From positions 60,001-124,000 of the forward strand of contig CAJNDS010001269.1 in the NCBI GenBank assembly GCA_905221605.1: 64,000 nt of DNA. The letters run 5' to 3'. The translations under genes were made by a program, and so were the position numbers. Under the pieces are notes generated by a model. That model searched no databases. It was not told where the DNA came from and saw nothing but the letters and a program-made list of their open reading frames with translations. The stretch comes from Symbiodinium natans. Taxonomy: Eukaryota; Sar; Dinophyceae; Suessiales; Symbiodiniaceae. Of this stretch, positions 40,383 to 51,055 are shown piece by piece (the first letter of the stretch is position 1; each line of letters begins with the position of its first letter).

Positions 40383-41414
40383 TTTACCAACCTGAAATGA
40401 GGCTCCAAGAGGGCCTGTTGAAGAGTTGCTCGGAATGAGGTGATCGCAGGGTTGGGGGCCGGTAGGGTTTATCGGTGGGTCGTATAGGATGCTCGAGACC
40501 CTTAGACCCTCCGAACTCGAAACTCTGAAGCCCTCAAAACCCTCCGACCCTTTCCTCCGCCAAGTCCCAGGGTGTTCTCTTGCCCTCAAAACCTTGCAAG
40601 TGTAAAGCTACGACCCTAAACCCAAAGCCCGACCAAAAACCTGGGTCCTAACCCACCCCCCCAAAATTCAACGGACAGGGTGCCGACCGCACGCCCCACT
40701 GCATCCGCGGAGTGGCCAGGAGGCTGTTGCAGCAACGCATGGGCCACAGCCTTTGGTAGCTTTAGGGTTTCGGGCTTAAGGATAGAAACCCTGTAACCCT
40801 AAACCCTAATCCCTATAGGGTAACCGGTGGACGAGTTTGGATGGAGGGTGTTTAGTCCCAGGAGGGGTTAGGCCTCTGGTTGGAGGCTCTCAGCCTCACC
40901 CTAATCGTAAACCCTAAACCCCAAACGCGCCTTAAACCCTGAAACCTTGACCTTAAAAACCCTGAACCGGAAGCCTAGAAAGTCCCAATGTCACTGCAAA
41001 AGCGGTAGACCGGTTATGGGCCCAAGGTTTTGGGATTGCGGGTGGGGTAAGGGGGCTAGGCTTAGGGTTCAGTTTAAGGGCGAAGCACGGAGTTTCAGGA
41101 TTGTGGGTTAAGGGCTTAGGGCTTAAGCGTTACGACTTCGAGGCTGGAGGGAGTAGGGTGTACAGAGTCAGAAACCCCACGTGGAAAGTGGAATCACTAC
41201 GGGGCGTTGAAGGTTTGTAGAGAAGTGAATGCGTCCTCAGATCTACGAGTTTTCAAAGAAACCCACAGCAATTCAATCGGGTAAACCCTAAACCCTAAAC
41301 CCTTAACCCTTAAACCCTAAACCCTAAACCCTAAACTTGGGCTTGAAGACCTGAGGCATATGGTGAGGAAAATTTAGTGCCCGGGGATGTACGTAAATAT
41401 GAATATAGCTATAC
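40383..41414. other. Intergenic, scattered telomere-like words
   Basis: Degenerate words of both orientations at 40,790-40,820, 40,900-40,975, 41,060-41,130 and a CCCTAAA run at 41,284-41,335. No gene is supported. Confidence 0.5.
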
Positions 41415-41525
41415 ATGTAAATAGAAATAGAAATAGAAGAAAAAATAGAAATAGAAATAGAAATATCAATGTGCATACACATGCATTTGTGTGTGTATGT
41501 ATGTATGTATGTATGTATGTATGTA

Positions 41526-41574
<49 letters not shown>

Positions 41575-41865
41575 GTGCGTGTGTGCGTATGTGCGTATGT
41601 GTGTATGTGTGTATGTGTGTGTATGTATGAAAGAATGTATGTATGAATGTATGAATGTATGAATGTATGAATGTATGAATGTATGAATGTATGAATGTAT
41701 GAATGTATGAATGTATGAATGTATGAATGTATGAATGTATGAATGTATGAATGTATGAATGTATGAATGTATGAATGTATGAATGTATGAATGTATGTAT
41801 GTAGGTATGTAGGCATGTATGTATGTATGCATGCATGCATGCATGTATGTATGTATGTAGCGTTT
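41415..41865 (+). repeat. Compound microsatellite with long (GAATGTAT)n
   Basis: In order: (GAAATA)n at about 41,420-41,466; (TATG)n to 41,530; (GT)n to 41,580 with GCGT interruptions; mixed GTAT; (GAATGTAT) about 20 perfect copies at 41,637-41,792; then TATG/CATG. The minus-strand frames of 160-171 codons (YIHTFIHS repeated) are translations of it. Confidence 0.95.
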
Positions 41866-43049
41866 ATAGTGTGTATCGTGCGGACGCATGGACCTGTATT
41901 CTGGCCTCCATTATCGGCCGCGGGCGTCGCGAAGTCGTTCGTTGGCACAGAGGGAGCTTACAGCAGCTATGTGTCACAAAGGCTGTTCCGGCTGTGTCTT
42001 CTTATTCTTCGTAGCTTCATGAATCTTCTTGATTGCATGGCTCTTGTGGGGGGATAACTGAAGCAATTTCGAAAAGGACTCAAGACAACCTGAGCTACAC
42101 TCTGCGGCATGGAAGGGTTTGGGCGTAGGCCGTATAGGGCGTATAGGGTATAGGCTTCAGTTCATTTGTGGGAGATGTAGGGTCAACCACCCTGGGGTTG
42201 CAGGGGAGGACCCCTGCCACCCACCAGAAGAAACAAATCTAAATGACTTGAAAACACAGAAGTACGTGAAGCAATGAAAAAAAACATAAAATCTAGTGAC
42301 AGGGGTAGGGTCTACGAAAGCCGCTGCTCTGTCTCCGCCTTTCGGCTGCACCTGGGAAACCTTTATATATCCCTCCCGAACAAGAAAACAACAAACCAAA
42401 AAGAGGAAGTGCACCAACTTTTGGTCTGCATTGCCCTTTTTAAGATCAAAAGGTTACTCAAGAACCAGAGGGAAAAGCTAAACAAAGGACATCACTTAGG
42501 AGCTTGGGGATCCTTGCCTGTTTAGAACTTAGAGGTTTAAGAGTACTGTGCAGACTCCCCTTCAGCTTCACACTGGCTGAGTCCCCTAAACCCTAAACCG
42601 TAAACCGTAAACCCTAAACCCTAAACCCTAAGCGTGTTTGGGGGCAAGGGCCTTAGTAGTTGTCACCTATATCTCCCACAGGCCGGAACGCAAGACCCTG
42701 CAGGCACAAACCTCAACCCCCCCCCCTCTCCTCCCCGTCAAACGCAGAAATACATGGCAAGAAGGTTTGCACGGTGAGGATGTACGGCTTGGTAGTTGGC
42801 GCTAAACCCTAAACCCTAATCCCCAAACTTTAAACCCTCGGACTCCCTAAACACGATACATCCGAAAAGCCGTGTAAAGGATACAGGTCTACACTCCTAG
42901 GGAGGGCAAGACCAGATCTCTCCTCGGTGCGCAAGCGCTTGGCAGGGGGCTCGTCCACCTGCAGGAGTCGAGAGCGTGCGGTCTTGTCAGGCTTACTGGG
43001 TGTATGCCGGGATCCACGGGGCCTGTACATCCCGGACACGACCAACTAC
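41866..43049. other. Intergenic, unresolved
   Basis: CCCTAAA copies at 42,584-42,632, a C-run at 42,717-42,727 and small frames of 61-88 codons on both strands (41,791-43,045) without domains. Confidence 0.4.
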
Positions 43050-43150
43050 TGGGATCCTCCCCCTAATCTACTAACAGTCCTTAATGGGGATTTAAGTAGG
43101 GGGGTATCTATACTCCCTATTCAGGACTGTTTGTATATGCGGGGACATCC
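43050..43150. repeat. MITE-like element, family F7
   Basis: The ends are inverted over about 38 bp with a few mismatches. ACAGTCCTTAATGGGG (43,073) faces CCCTATTCAGGACTGT (43,115), and the outer GGGATCCTCCCCC faces GGGGACATCCC. About 100 bp, non-coding. A half copy lies at 29,474. Confidence 0.7.
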
Positions 43151-43159
43151 CAAGGTCCC

Positions 43160-43491
43160 AAGGTGTACGTAAGGTTTACCAAACCCCTCACTCGCTTTTG
43201 GCCACCCCTGAACCCTGTGACCAGTCCGGATGTAGGCTCCGGAGATGTTTCATAGGCTTCGAGTCTAGTATGTTTAGCGCGGAAACCCCTTTTGAAATTT
43301 TGGACCTGTTTCCAAATAGTCTTGTGTGCTGTGTTGGTGTCCTTGAGGAGGTTATCCCTGAGCCATGCTGTTTTGGCCTTTCTAGCCTTTTTTTTAACCT
43401 CCTTGTAAAAGGCGGCGTGGTCGTGGTGGTTAGCGATTCGCTTGTGCCGAGCTCTTCCAATTTCCTGGGCGAGGTCCGCCGTAATCTTCAA
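43160..43491 (-). mobile_element. Non-LTR (LINE) retrotransposon fragment
   Basis: The minus-strand frame (124 codons) contains AFYKEVKKKARKAKTAWLRD, then DTNTAHKTIWKQVQNFKRGF and RAKHTRLEAYE. This is the Lys/Arg-rich, tryptophan-containing pattern of the linker between the endonuclease and reverse transcriptase domains of LINE ORF2 proteins. Neither the endonuclease nor the RT catalytic core (YxDD) is present, so it is a short dead fragment. The last codons run into the F7 element, and an AT-rich tandem repeat lies upstream. The call rests on pattern memory, not a search; another basic helical protein is possible. Confidence 0.5.
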
Positions 43492-43509
43492 GCTTGCTCG
43501 TGAAAGCTG

Positions 43510-43645
43510 TGCTGCAACTAATTATCTAATTACCCAAAAACTACCCTAGATTTCCCCCATAATTGCCCTACAATTACCCGATAATTACCCTATAATAATT
43601 ACCCTATATTTCCCCCAAAATTGCCCCATAATTACCCTATAGAAC
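43510..43645 (+). repeat. AT-rich degenerate repeat, AATTACCCTATA words
   Basis: AATTACCC, AATTGCCCCATA and ATTTCCCCCA words alternate about every 10-20 bp. It is much AT-richer than its surroundings and lies just upstream of the LINE-like frame. Confidence 0.75.
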
Positions 43646-43739
43646 TCTGCACCCGAAACACTCTGCGGCACACCCTGAACCACCATGCCCAGCTTTCCCA
43701 CCTCAACGTCCACTTGCGTCGCGGCCGCCTCCTTCAGGT

Positions 43740-43802
43740 AGGGGTTTAGGGGTTTAGGGGTTTAGGGTTTAGGGTTTAGGGTTTAGGGTTTAGGGTTTAG
43801 GG
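43740..43802 (+). repeat. TTTAGGGG then TTTAGGG block
   Basis: About three 8-mers followed by about six 7-mers. Confidence 0.95.
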
Positions 43803-43871
43803 GTCCTGTAACTGCAAGCCCGCACGCAACAAAGTGTGCAAATTGGCGGCCGAAGTGCTTCACGTGGAGTG

Positions 43872-44030
43872 AGGGTCTACTTGGAGGTTCAGGGTACTGA
43901 TTGACAACTTATAACTGTACTGATAGCTGTACTTACAACCACATTAGGGCACTTAAGGGGCTGATAAGTGGGTTATAAGTACAGATATACTAACTGGGTA
44001 CTAAGTACCATGAAAGTCCAAGTAGCCCTG
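43872..44030. repeat. MITE-like element, family F1 (best copy)
   Basis: AGGGTCTACTTGGAGGTTCA (43,873) faces TGAAAGTCCAAGTAGCCCT (44,011). Pairing of inner words (GTACTGA with CTAAGTAC, and ACTTATAAC with GTTATAAGT) suggests a long hairpin. About 158 bp, non-coding. Confidence 0.7.
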
Positions 44031-44039
44031 AACCCAAAC

Positions 44040-44078
44040 CCTAAAACCTTAACCATAAACCCTAAACCCTAAACCCTA
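44040..44078 (-). repeat. Short CCCTAAA block
   Basis: Between the F1 element and a second F1-like end (TTGAAGCTCCAAGTAGG at 44,093). Confidence 0.8.
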
Positions 44079-44187
44079 TTGGCTAATAAGTGCCTTGAAG
44101 CTCCAAGTAGGGCCGTAAGTGTGTTTGCGGCCTCGTCGCTGGGCTTGGCAGCAGGCTCTTCAACCTGCCATTGAGATTCGGAAACGC

Positions 44188-44321
44188 AAGGGTTTAGGGT
44201 TTAGGCTTTAGGGTCTAGGGTTTAGGGTTTGGGGTCTAGGGTTTAGGGTTTAGGGTTAGGGTTTACGGTTTAGGGTTCAGGGTTTAGGGTTTAGGGTTTA
44301 GGGTTTAGGGTTTAGGGTTGA
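44188..44321 (+). repeat. Interstitial telomeric repeat, TTTAGGG
   Basis: About 18 copies with TCTAGGG, TTTGGGG and TTCAGGG variants. Confidence 0.95.
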
Positions 44322-45915
44322 AATCATCATCAGCAGCAGCACTGCACGCTCACCTGTCCCTGCACCCATTCTGCTTGGGTGGTCCTAGACACTATAACCT
44401 CTAAGTCGCAGTAAATTGGTGCGCCCTCGACCCCCGCAACAGCCCCAAACCCCCGAAACCCTGAGGGCCTGAACAAGCACAAAAAGACGGAACCCTGATC
44501 CCCACCCTCACCCCACCCACCCGGACAGGTACTGACCATTCCGTCATGAGTAAGTCGACAGAAAGCCGACAGTTGTACATACATCAATCTATCGGGCATT
44601 CTGAAAGATAAATCGTTAACAATAAGCAACCAGCATAAAATTTTCCAAGATCCCCCATAAAGCCATCAATATTTAACTATCTAAGATCTGTGACCCAAGA
44701 TTTCCAGGGAAACTAAACACGGGCATCGTGGATCGCGCGCCTTAGATCCCCGGCCCATGTCAACCCGAAACCGAAACAGCCCGTGCTAAGCAAAATTGGT
44801 CAAGGCAAGTCATCCCCATGATCCGCCCCAGAACTTAATTACAAGGAGTACTACCATAACATCAATGTGTTCACAGAATAGAAGGCGGTTGCAACAAACA
44901 AAAAAAAACAACAACGAAGGACAGCCTGCTGGGACTCAAAAACTGCATGCGCACAGACCTCAGAAGTCCTAAGGATTTCCCTTTCGAGACGGTCTAAAGT
45001 CAATAGGACCAGGAGGATTTAGCGATACTGAAACAACTTTAAGTTCACGGCTTCTGAAAAGTTCCAGTGATGTCGGCGCGCTTGAAGTTGCGTAGAACTA
45101 TGAATCAACACATTCTCAGCCGATAAAACTTGGATCTGAGTGCTTTTTTCGTTACCACATTCGAAGACCCACACAAGCTTAAGCTAAAGTCACCGTTTCA
45201 TTCTTGACCCTAAACCCTAAACCCTAAACCCTAAACCCTAAACCCTAAATATCGCCCTGAGGTTCTTCAAAAGGAAAGCTTAGGATTTTCATCCAACTGA
45301 AAGCATCTAGCAATGTTAAGGCTTTCCAAAGACTGTTCGTGGGTACCATTTTAAACTTCTCAAAACTGGGTTCAGCTCGCAAGATAGATCATTCGAATAG
45401 AGCGAGGCTTTTCTCCTATGTTAAGGGCGAGGTGGCGTGCTGAGGTTTTGGGTTGAGCGCAAGTCCTTTCGCAGTCCACAGATGTCAATTTCAAACCCTA
45501 AACCCTTGAAGTCCACTACATGGAAATCGAGACCTTAAATCCCCTCTGGTGGATTTGAGTGAGTTAAGCACGGCTGCAACATAGCTACGTATATAAAGCC
45601 CTCATTAAAGTGTTTCAAATGGAAATCATACCTTTTGTCGCTGTGAAGGAGGCCCAGAGTGTTGCATGTTATCGTGTCTGCGTATTTTCTTGCTACTCGT
45701 CGGTCTAAATGGCCTTAACAAGCTCAATAGGCTTCAGCAAACTTGAGAATGTGAAGGCTGTTTTCTCTGCCCAGCGAAAATGTGTGCCCAAAGCCTGGCA
45801 GGCTTAGGAGTCCAACTACAGTTTACAAACAGCGGTGAAAACTTGAAACCCGTGAAGTCCTCCGGAGGGCCTTATCCTCAACTTGCGGACTCGAGCGAAA
45901 TTTAAGAGCGGCCTG
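44322..45915. other. Long repeat-poor, ORF-poor stretch
   Basis: After a 99-codon minus-strand frame (44,330-44,629, no domain), about 1.3 kb (44,640-45,920) has no open frame of 60 codons on either strand. Its only telomeric block is about six CCCTAAA copies at 45,207-45,249. It is unlike the rest of the window: moderately AT-rich, non-repetitive. It may be intron or a non-coding RNA locus; nothing identifiable is seen. Confidence 0.4.
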
Positions 45916-46140
45916 TAATTTAGGGTTTAGGGTTTAGGGTTTAGGGTCCCTGAAGTCCCGCAACTCGAAGAGTTATGCCATTTTGAAGGAAGAGCAAAAC
46001 GAGCCCAATTTGCTCCGTGGGCTGTGTCAAGGAACCTAACCTCCACAAAAGGGAATGTGGGTAATACTGGGCGTCCTAGCATATGAGCAACACGTGGGGG
46101 CTTCCACAATTGGGGTGTCTGGGTTATGCTACAGTATATT
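45916..46140. other. TTTAGGG scrap and unique sequence
   Basis: Four TTTAGGG copies at 45,919-45,948. No gene. Confidence 0.5.
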
Positions 46141-46186
46141 TTGGGGTATACATATATATATATATACATACATATATATATATATC
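46141..46186. repeat. (TA)n microsatellite
   Basis: TA dinucleotides with two CATACA interruptions. Confidence 0.9.
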
Positions 46187-46687
46187 TAAGGCTGCAGCAC
46201 TATTTTGGGATCTGCCCGCATCCTAAAAAGCCCCCACCCGACAGTCCGCGGAAAGGCCTCCAATTCGACGGGATTCTCATCTTGGGCTGGGAAGGAACCT
46301 GCTTCCTTCAGCGGCTTGAGGAGTTACAGCTACAGGTTTAGGGTTGAGGGTTTAGGTTTTTTGGGGTTTAGGGTTTAGGAGGGTGGGGAGGGGGGGACCT
46401 AGATAATCCTCAAAACATGTTGAGAATGTTGTGCAACCTTCAACGTTTAGAGATCTCTAGTTGAACACATTCTTGCAGGCTCTAAACAGCTCACAAGAGT
46501 ATTGAAGATGTGTTGCCAGGTCTCTACAATTGTTCTCAGAATTTTTTCGGGGGGGGGGGGGGGCCTTTAGTGTTTAGGATCGTTAGGGCTTAGGAGTCTA
46601 GGGTTTGTCTGAGTTCATGGGAGAAGGCCCCCCTAACTTAGCCAGCGAGTCGTCTCCTCTTTGCTAATACAGGGGCCTCAAGAAATA
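46187..46687. other. Intergenic, telomere-like scraps and G-run
   Basis: TTTAGGG scraps at 46,335-46,380 and a G15 run at 46,549-46,563. No gene. Confidence 0.5.
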
Positions 46688-46775
46688 GAATAGGGTTTGT
46701 GGGAGTATTGTAGTATACATGTAAAGGGACCATAAGGGAATACTAGCAGCAATTATTCCGACCCCTCTATTCCTC
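46688..46775 (+). repeat. Short element, family F2
   Basis: GGGACCATAAGGGAATACTA followed by AATTATTCCGACCCC; outer ends GAATAGGG and CCTCTATTC are inverted. Closest relative is the copy at 62,915. Confidence 0.7.
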
Positions 46776-47375
46776 TGGTTTCTGTCTTTGCCAATGCACG
46801 ACTCGAGACGTGAACGAGTATTGGGAGGTAACCCGGGGGGTTCGAGCCATCAGCAAAGGTCCTTCTGTCAAGGGTTTAGGAACTTCGGGTTTAGAATTTG
46901 GTAACTCCGGGGTTCAGGAACTTAGGGTTTAGGGTTTGGGAACTTGTGGGTTTAGGAGCTAAGGGTTTGGGGTTCAGGGTTTAGGGTATGCTTCCGGAGC
47001 CTCTTCGCTGGCCTTGGCAGCAGGCTCCTCAACCTGGCATCGGGTCGGAGGTCGGAACATACTGAGACGTGAGGGTTTAGGGTTTAGGGTTTAGGGTTTA
47101 GGCGGTTTAGGGTTTAGGGTTTGGGGTTTAGGGTTTAGAGTGATGCAGCAGGGTAGGGTCTAGCGAAGACCACCATGCCGGCCATGGAGAAGCTGGCAAC
47201 AACCAGAACAACAACCGCAATGGTTTCTTCAAAAGTCGGGTAGGAGTAAAGAACGACGATGAGAATAAAATTCACAATGAGAGAAAAGAATCATGCCAAC
47301 AACAACCCAAACCCCAACTTCAGCCCAGCCAGTCAACCAGCCAGCCAGCCCACAAACAAAAAAAGCAAACATCAA
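46776..47375. other. Telomere-like blocks, possible exon scrap
   Basis: TTTAGGG-type words at 46,875-46,990 and a TTTAGGG block at 47,073-47,140. No gene is supported. Confidence 0.5.
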
Positions 47376-47455
47376 CACACACACACACACTCACACTCAC
47401 ACTCTCTCTCTCACACACACACACTCTCTCTCTCTCTCTCACGCATACACACAAC
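47370..47455 (+). repeat. (AC)n/(TC)n microsatellite
   Basis: Alternating CACA and CTCT runs. Overlapping frames are translations of it. Confidence 0.95.
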
Positions 47456-47514
47456 AGCACAAACCGCACCAGCAAGGACAATGGTATAGTACCAGTGGAG
47501 TGAGGCAGAGTATG

Positions 47515-47720
47515 GCAATGATCATCAACATCATCATCAACGTCGCCGCCATCATCATCGTCATCGTCATCCTCGTTTGTCCTCGTCCTCGTCGTCGCCA
47601 TCGCCGGTACCACTCTCGCCCCCCCCCCCCCCCCCACCCCAGCCAGCGCATCACCACCATCACCACCAGTACTAGAAGTGGCACTAGCAGCACATTAGAA
47701 GCAACATCATCAGCAGCAGC
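47515..47720 (+). repeat. CAT/CGT trinucleotide-rich tract with C-run
   Basis: ATCATCATCAACGTC, CATCGTCATCGTC and CACCACCATCACC words around a C18 run at 47,617-47,634. Both-strand frames here (polyhistidine, polyaspartate) are low-complexity translation. Confidence 0.85.
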
Positions 47721-48070
47721 GCTGCAATCTTGCTTATCATGTCTATGTCTAGAGGGGATCGAAGCGATGGACTACGGACCGCGGGTTACATGTTCGGACA
47801 TGACACCCGTAGGCTAAGGTGGCGTGGTCGAAACGCCTTGGCCACAACAAAAAAGCAACCGCCCGGAACATGGGCCTCGGCTTCGACAGGTTGTACTGCT
47901 TCAGAGGCGAATGCTGCTGCTGCTTCCTCTGGCTTAGGGCTTAGGTCGGGGTTTAAGGTAGCCTGCATACGGCCCCTCTTCCACTGTCACTTGTTGCAGA
48001 TTCATGAAAGGGTCACCGGTTCTTACTGGTTTGAATAATTACTCAGGAAACGACAGTCCGTATATCTCGG
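47721..48070. other. Unresolved short frames
   Basis: A 102-codon plus-strand frame (47,730-48,038) contains a GCTGCTGCTGC run and telomere-derived residues; no domain. Confidence 0.35.
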
Positions 48071-48225
48071 GAAAGAACCCACAGAGAGGGACAACACAAA
48101 TGCCCTGAACCCTAAAACCCAAAACCCAAAACCCTTAACCAATTGGGGAAAGAACCCACAGAAAGGGACAACACAAATGCCTTGAACCCTAAAAACCCCA
48201 AACCCTAAACACCCTAAACCCAAAA
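48071..48225 (+). repeat. 77-bp tandem duplication with CCCTAAA core
   Basis: GAAAGAACCCACAGA(G/A)AGGGACAACACAAATGCC starts at 48,071 and again at 48,148. Each copy is followed by CCCTAAAACCC-type words, so a telomere-like scrap was duplicated with its flank. Confidence 0.8.
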
Positions 48226-48534
48226 CCCTAAACCCTAAAACCTGCACCCGACCTCCACAGCGCGGACTTCAGCGAGAGCTTGGGCCTGAACTAGGGTCTA
48301 GGGTCTATGGGGTTAAGCGCTAAGGTTTAGGGCTTTAGGGTTTTAGGGTGTTAGGGCTTTAGAGCTTGGACCTCGTGTTTAGGCTGGGTGTTGCCTGGCG
48401 TTAGGCTCAGTTCAGGGCTAGCTTCCGGTTTCTAGGCTGGTGGAGTTCAGGCTCTAATCCTACTTTCTAAGCCCGAAAGCCCGACTACGACGCTTCACGC
48501 ACACATACTAGCAAGGTCCAGCAGGGCACCAAAC
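48226..48534. other. Intergenic, telomere-like scraps
   Basis: TTTAGGG-type words at 48,290-48,375. The 48,400-48,530 part already matches the flank of the higher-order repeat that follows (GTTCAGGGCTAGCTTCCGGT). Confidence 0.5.
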
Positions 48535-50725
48535 TCTCAGAGGGGTTAGGGTTTCGGGTTTAGGGTTTGGCCGACTACCAGCCATTGCCCTGGAAGAAAA
48601 GAAGACCGAGCCTCCGCCACTCGCTTGGCTTCAGCTGCTTCGGCCTGTGGCGGGGCCCAAGGCATTCAGGGTGTTTCAGGCATTAGGGGTTAGTCGAGGG
48701 TTTAGGCTTAGTCAAGAGTTAGCTTACGCTGTAGGATTGGACTGGCATAGTGGAGACATCAGGGTATAGCCCGAAGCCCTACTGCGAAACTTCGCGTTGC
48801 TAACAAGGTCCAGCAAATCCCCATTTAGGGTTTTGGGTTTGGGTTTGCCCTACTACCAGTGCCGGCGGTTGCGGCGGTTGCACCAGAAAAAAAACAGACC
48901 GAGCCTCCGCCACCCGCTTGGCTTCAGCTGCTTCGGCCTGCGGCCCGGCCCAAGGCATTCAACGGACGTGTTCCAGGGATTTAGGGATATAGTTCGGGTT
49001 AGGCTCAGTTCAGGGCTAGCTTCCGGTTTCTAGGCTGGTGGAGTTCAGGCTCTAATCCTACTTTCTAAGCCCGAAAGCCCGACTACGACACTTCACGCAC
49101 ACATACTAGCAATGTCCAGCAAAACACCAAACTCTCAGAGGGGTTAGGGTTTCGGGTTTAGGGTTTGGCCGACTACCAGCCATTTGCCCTGGAAGAAAAG
49201 AAGACCGAGCCTCCGCCACTCGCTTGGCTTCAGCTGCTTCGGCCTGTGGCGAGGCCCAAGGCATTCAACGTGTTTCAGGGATTGATGGTTAGTCGAGGGT
49301 TTAGGCTTAGTCAAGAGTTAGCTTACGCTGAAATATTTGGACTGGCATGGTGAAGAAATTAAATCAGGGTAGCTCGAAAGCCCTACTACTGCCCTAATGC
49401 GAAACTTCGCGTGCAGTGCATATTCTAACAAGGTCCAGCAAATCCCCAAATGCCGAGGGTTTAGGGTTTTGGGTTTGGCCTACTACCAGTGCTGGCGGTT
49501 GCAGCGGTTGCACCAGAAAAAAAATAAAACAGACCGAGCCTCCGCCACCCGCTTGGCTTCAGCTGCTTCGGCCTGTGGGCCCGGCCCAAGGCATTCAACG
49601 GACGTGTTTCAGGGATTTAGGGATATAGTTCGGGTTAGGCTCAGTTCAGGGCTAGCTTCTGGTTCTAGGCTGGTGGAGTTCAGGCTCTAATCCTACTTTC
49701 TAAGCCCGAAAGCCCGACTACGACACTTCACGCACACATACTAGCAATGTCCAGCAAAACACCAAACTCTCAGAGGGGTTAGGGTTTCGGGTTTAGGGTT
49801 TGGCCGACTACCAGCCATTTACCCTGGAAGAAAAAAATGACCGAGCCTCCGCCACTCGCTTGGCTTCAGCTGCTTCGGCCTGTGGCGGGGCCCAAGGCAT
49901 TCAGGGTGTTTTCAGGCATTTGGGCTTAGTCGAGGGTTTAGGCCTGCGTTTAGGGTTTCAGGGTTTCAGGGCCCAGCTTAGGGTTTCAAGGCCTCAAAGT
50001 CTGTGTCTAGGGTTTCAGGGCCTCAGGGCCTGTGTTTAGGGTTTCAGGGCCCAGCGTTTAGGGTTTCAAGGCCTCAGGGCCTGTGTTTAGGGTTTCAGGG
50101 CCCAGATTTTAGGGTTTCAAGGCTTCAGGGCCTGTGTTTAGGGTTTCAAGGCCCCAGGGCCTGTGTTTAGGGTTTCAGGGCCCAGCTTTTAGGGTTTCAA
50201 GGCTTCAGGGCCTGTGTTTAGGGTTTCAGGGCCTCAGGGCCTGAGTTTAGGGTTTTAGGGCCCAGCGTTTAGGGATTCAAGGCTTCAGGGCCTGTGTTTA
50301 GGGTTTCAAGGTAGCTTACGCTGTAGGATTGGACTGGCATAGTGGAGACATCAGGGTATAGCCCGAAGCCCTACTGCGAAACTTCGCGTGCTAACAAGGT
50401 CCAGCAAATCCCCATTTAGGGTTTTGGGTTTGGGTTTGCCCTACTACCAGTGCCGGCGGTTGCGGCGGTTGCACCAGAAAAAAAACAGACCGAGCCTCCG
50501 CCACCCGCTTGGCTTCAGCTGCTTCGGCCTGTGGGCCCGGCCCAAGGCATTCAACGGACGTGTTTCAGGGATTTAGGGATATAGTTCGGGTTAGGCTCAG
50601 TTCAGGGCTAGCTTCCGGTTTCTACCACCCATTTGCCCTGGAAGACAAAAATGACCGAGCCTCCGCCACTCGCTTGGCTTCAGCTGCTTCGGCCTGTGGC
50701 GCGGCCCAAGGCAAAAGATTTAGGG
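48380..50725 (+). repeat. Higher-order repeat, alternating A and B units
   Basis: The core GACCGAGCCTCCGCCAC, followed by CGCTTGGCTTCAGCTGCTTC, occurs at 48,604, 48,897, 49,203, 49,532, 49,839, 50,488 and 50,653. Units alternate: A has GCCGACTACCAGCCATT upstream (48,604; 49,203; 49,839; 50,653). B has GGCGGTTGC(G/A)GCGGTTGCAC upstream (48,897; 49,532; 50,488). A-to-A period is 599 then 636; B-to-B is 635. The expected order is broken by a minisatellite at 49,940-50,300. Frames across the core, such as EPPPLAWLQLLRP, are repeat translation. Confidence 0.85.
49940..50305 (+). repeat. Minisatellite, TTTAGGGTTTCAGGGCC units
   Basis: TTTAGGGTTTCA(G/A)GGC alternates with CTCAGGGCCTGTG and CCAGC words in a roughly 60-bp two-part unit, about seven copies. 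It is a hybrid of telomere-like and GGGCCTCA words, inserted between a unit A and a unit B. Confidence 0.85.
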
Positions 50726-51055
50726 TTGCTTTAGGCCGACTTCGACATTTCACCCGCGCAGCTTAAACAAGCCCGGTTATTGGGGGTCTTCGGGGAATTC
50801 ATACCACTTTCTGTCGATATTTGGCGAACATGTTAGCCAGCATTTTGGTTCGAATTCGAACTGCTTAGCACTCCAGGCACCAGTGCAAACAAGGCGCAAG
50901 TACCAAAAGCATGAACCAACAAGTCCTACATGAAATCCTACCCTACATTTAACTACCCATGAATTTCTCAGTCGGCAATCAGTGCCGTAAACCCCGGCTT
51001 CAGCGCCGGCAAGTCTCATGTTGTTAAGTCTGGCAGCGTCACCTGCCACAAGTCT
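50726..51055. other. Unresolved frame, F1-like scrap
   Basis: A 98-codon minus-strand frame (50,777-51,073) has no domain. TAACTACCCATGAATTT at 50,949 resembles an F1 end. Confidence 0.35.

Noticed and set aside
41324-41948. Minus-strand frames of 160-171 codons reading YIHTFIHS repeats
   Set aside because: Direct translation of the 8-bp and GT/TATG microsatellites; open in three frames at once.
45970-45990. Possible spliced-leader-like GCCATTTTG word
   Set aside because: Only nine bases agree with the dinoflagellate leader; the downstream GGCTCAAG is missing.
47320-47693. Aspartate-rich and methionine-rich frames
   Set aside because: Translation of CAT/CGT trinucleotide and AC/TC microsatellites.
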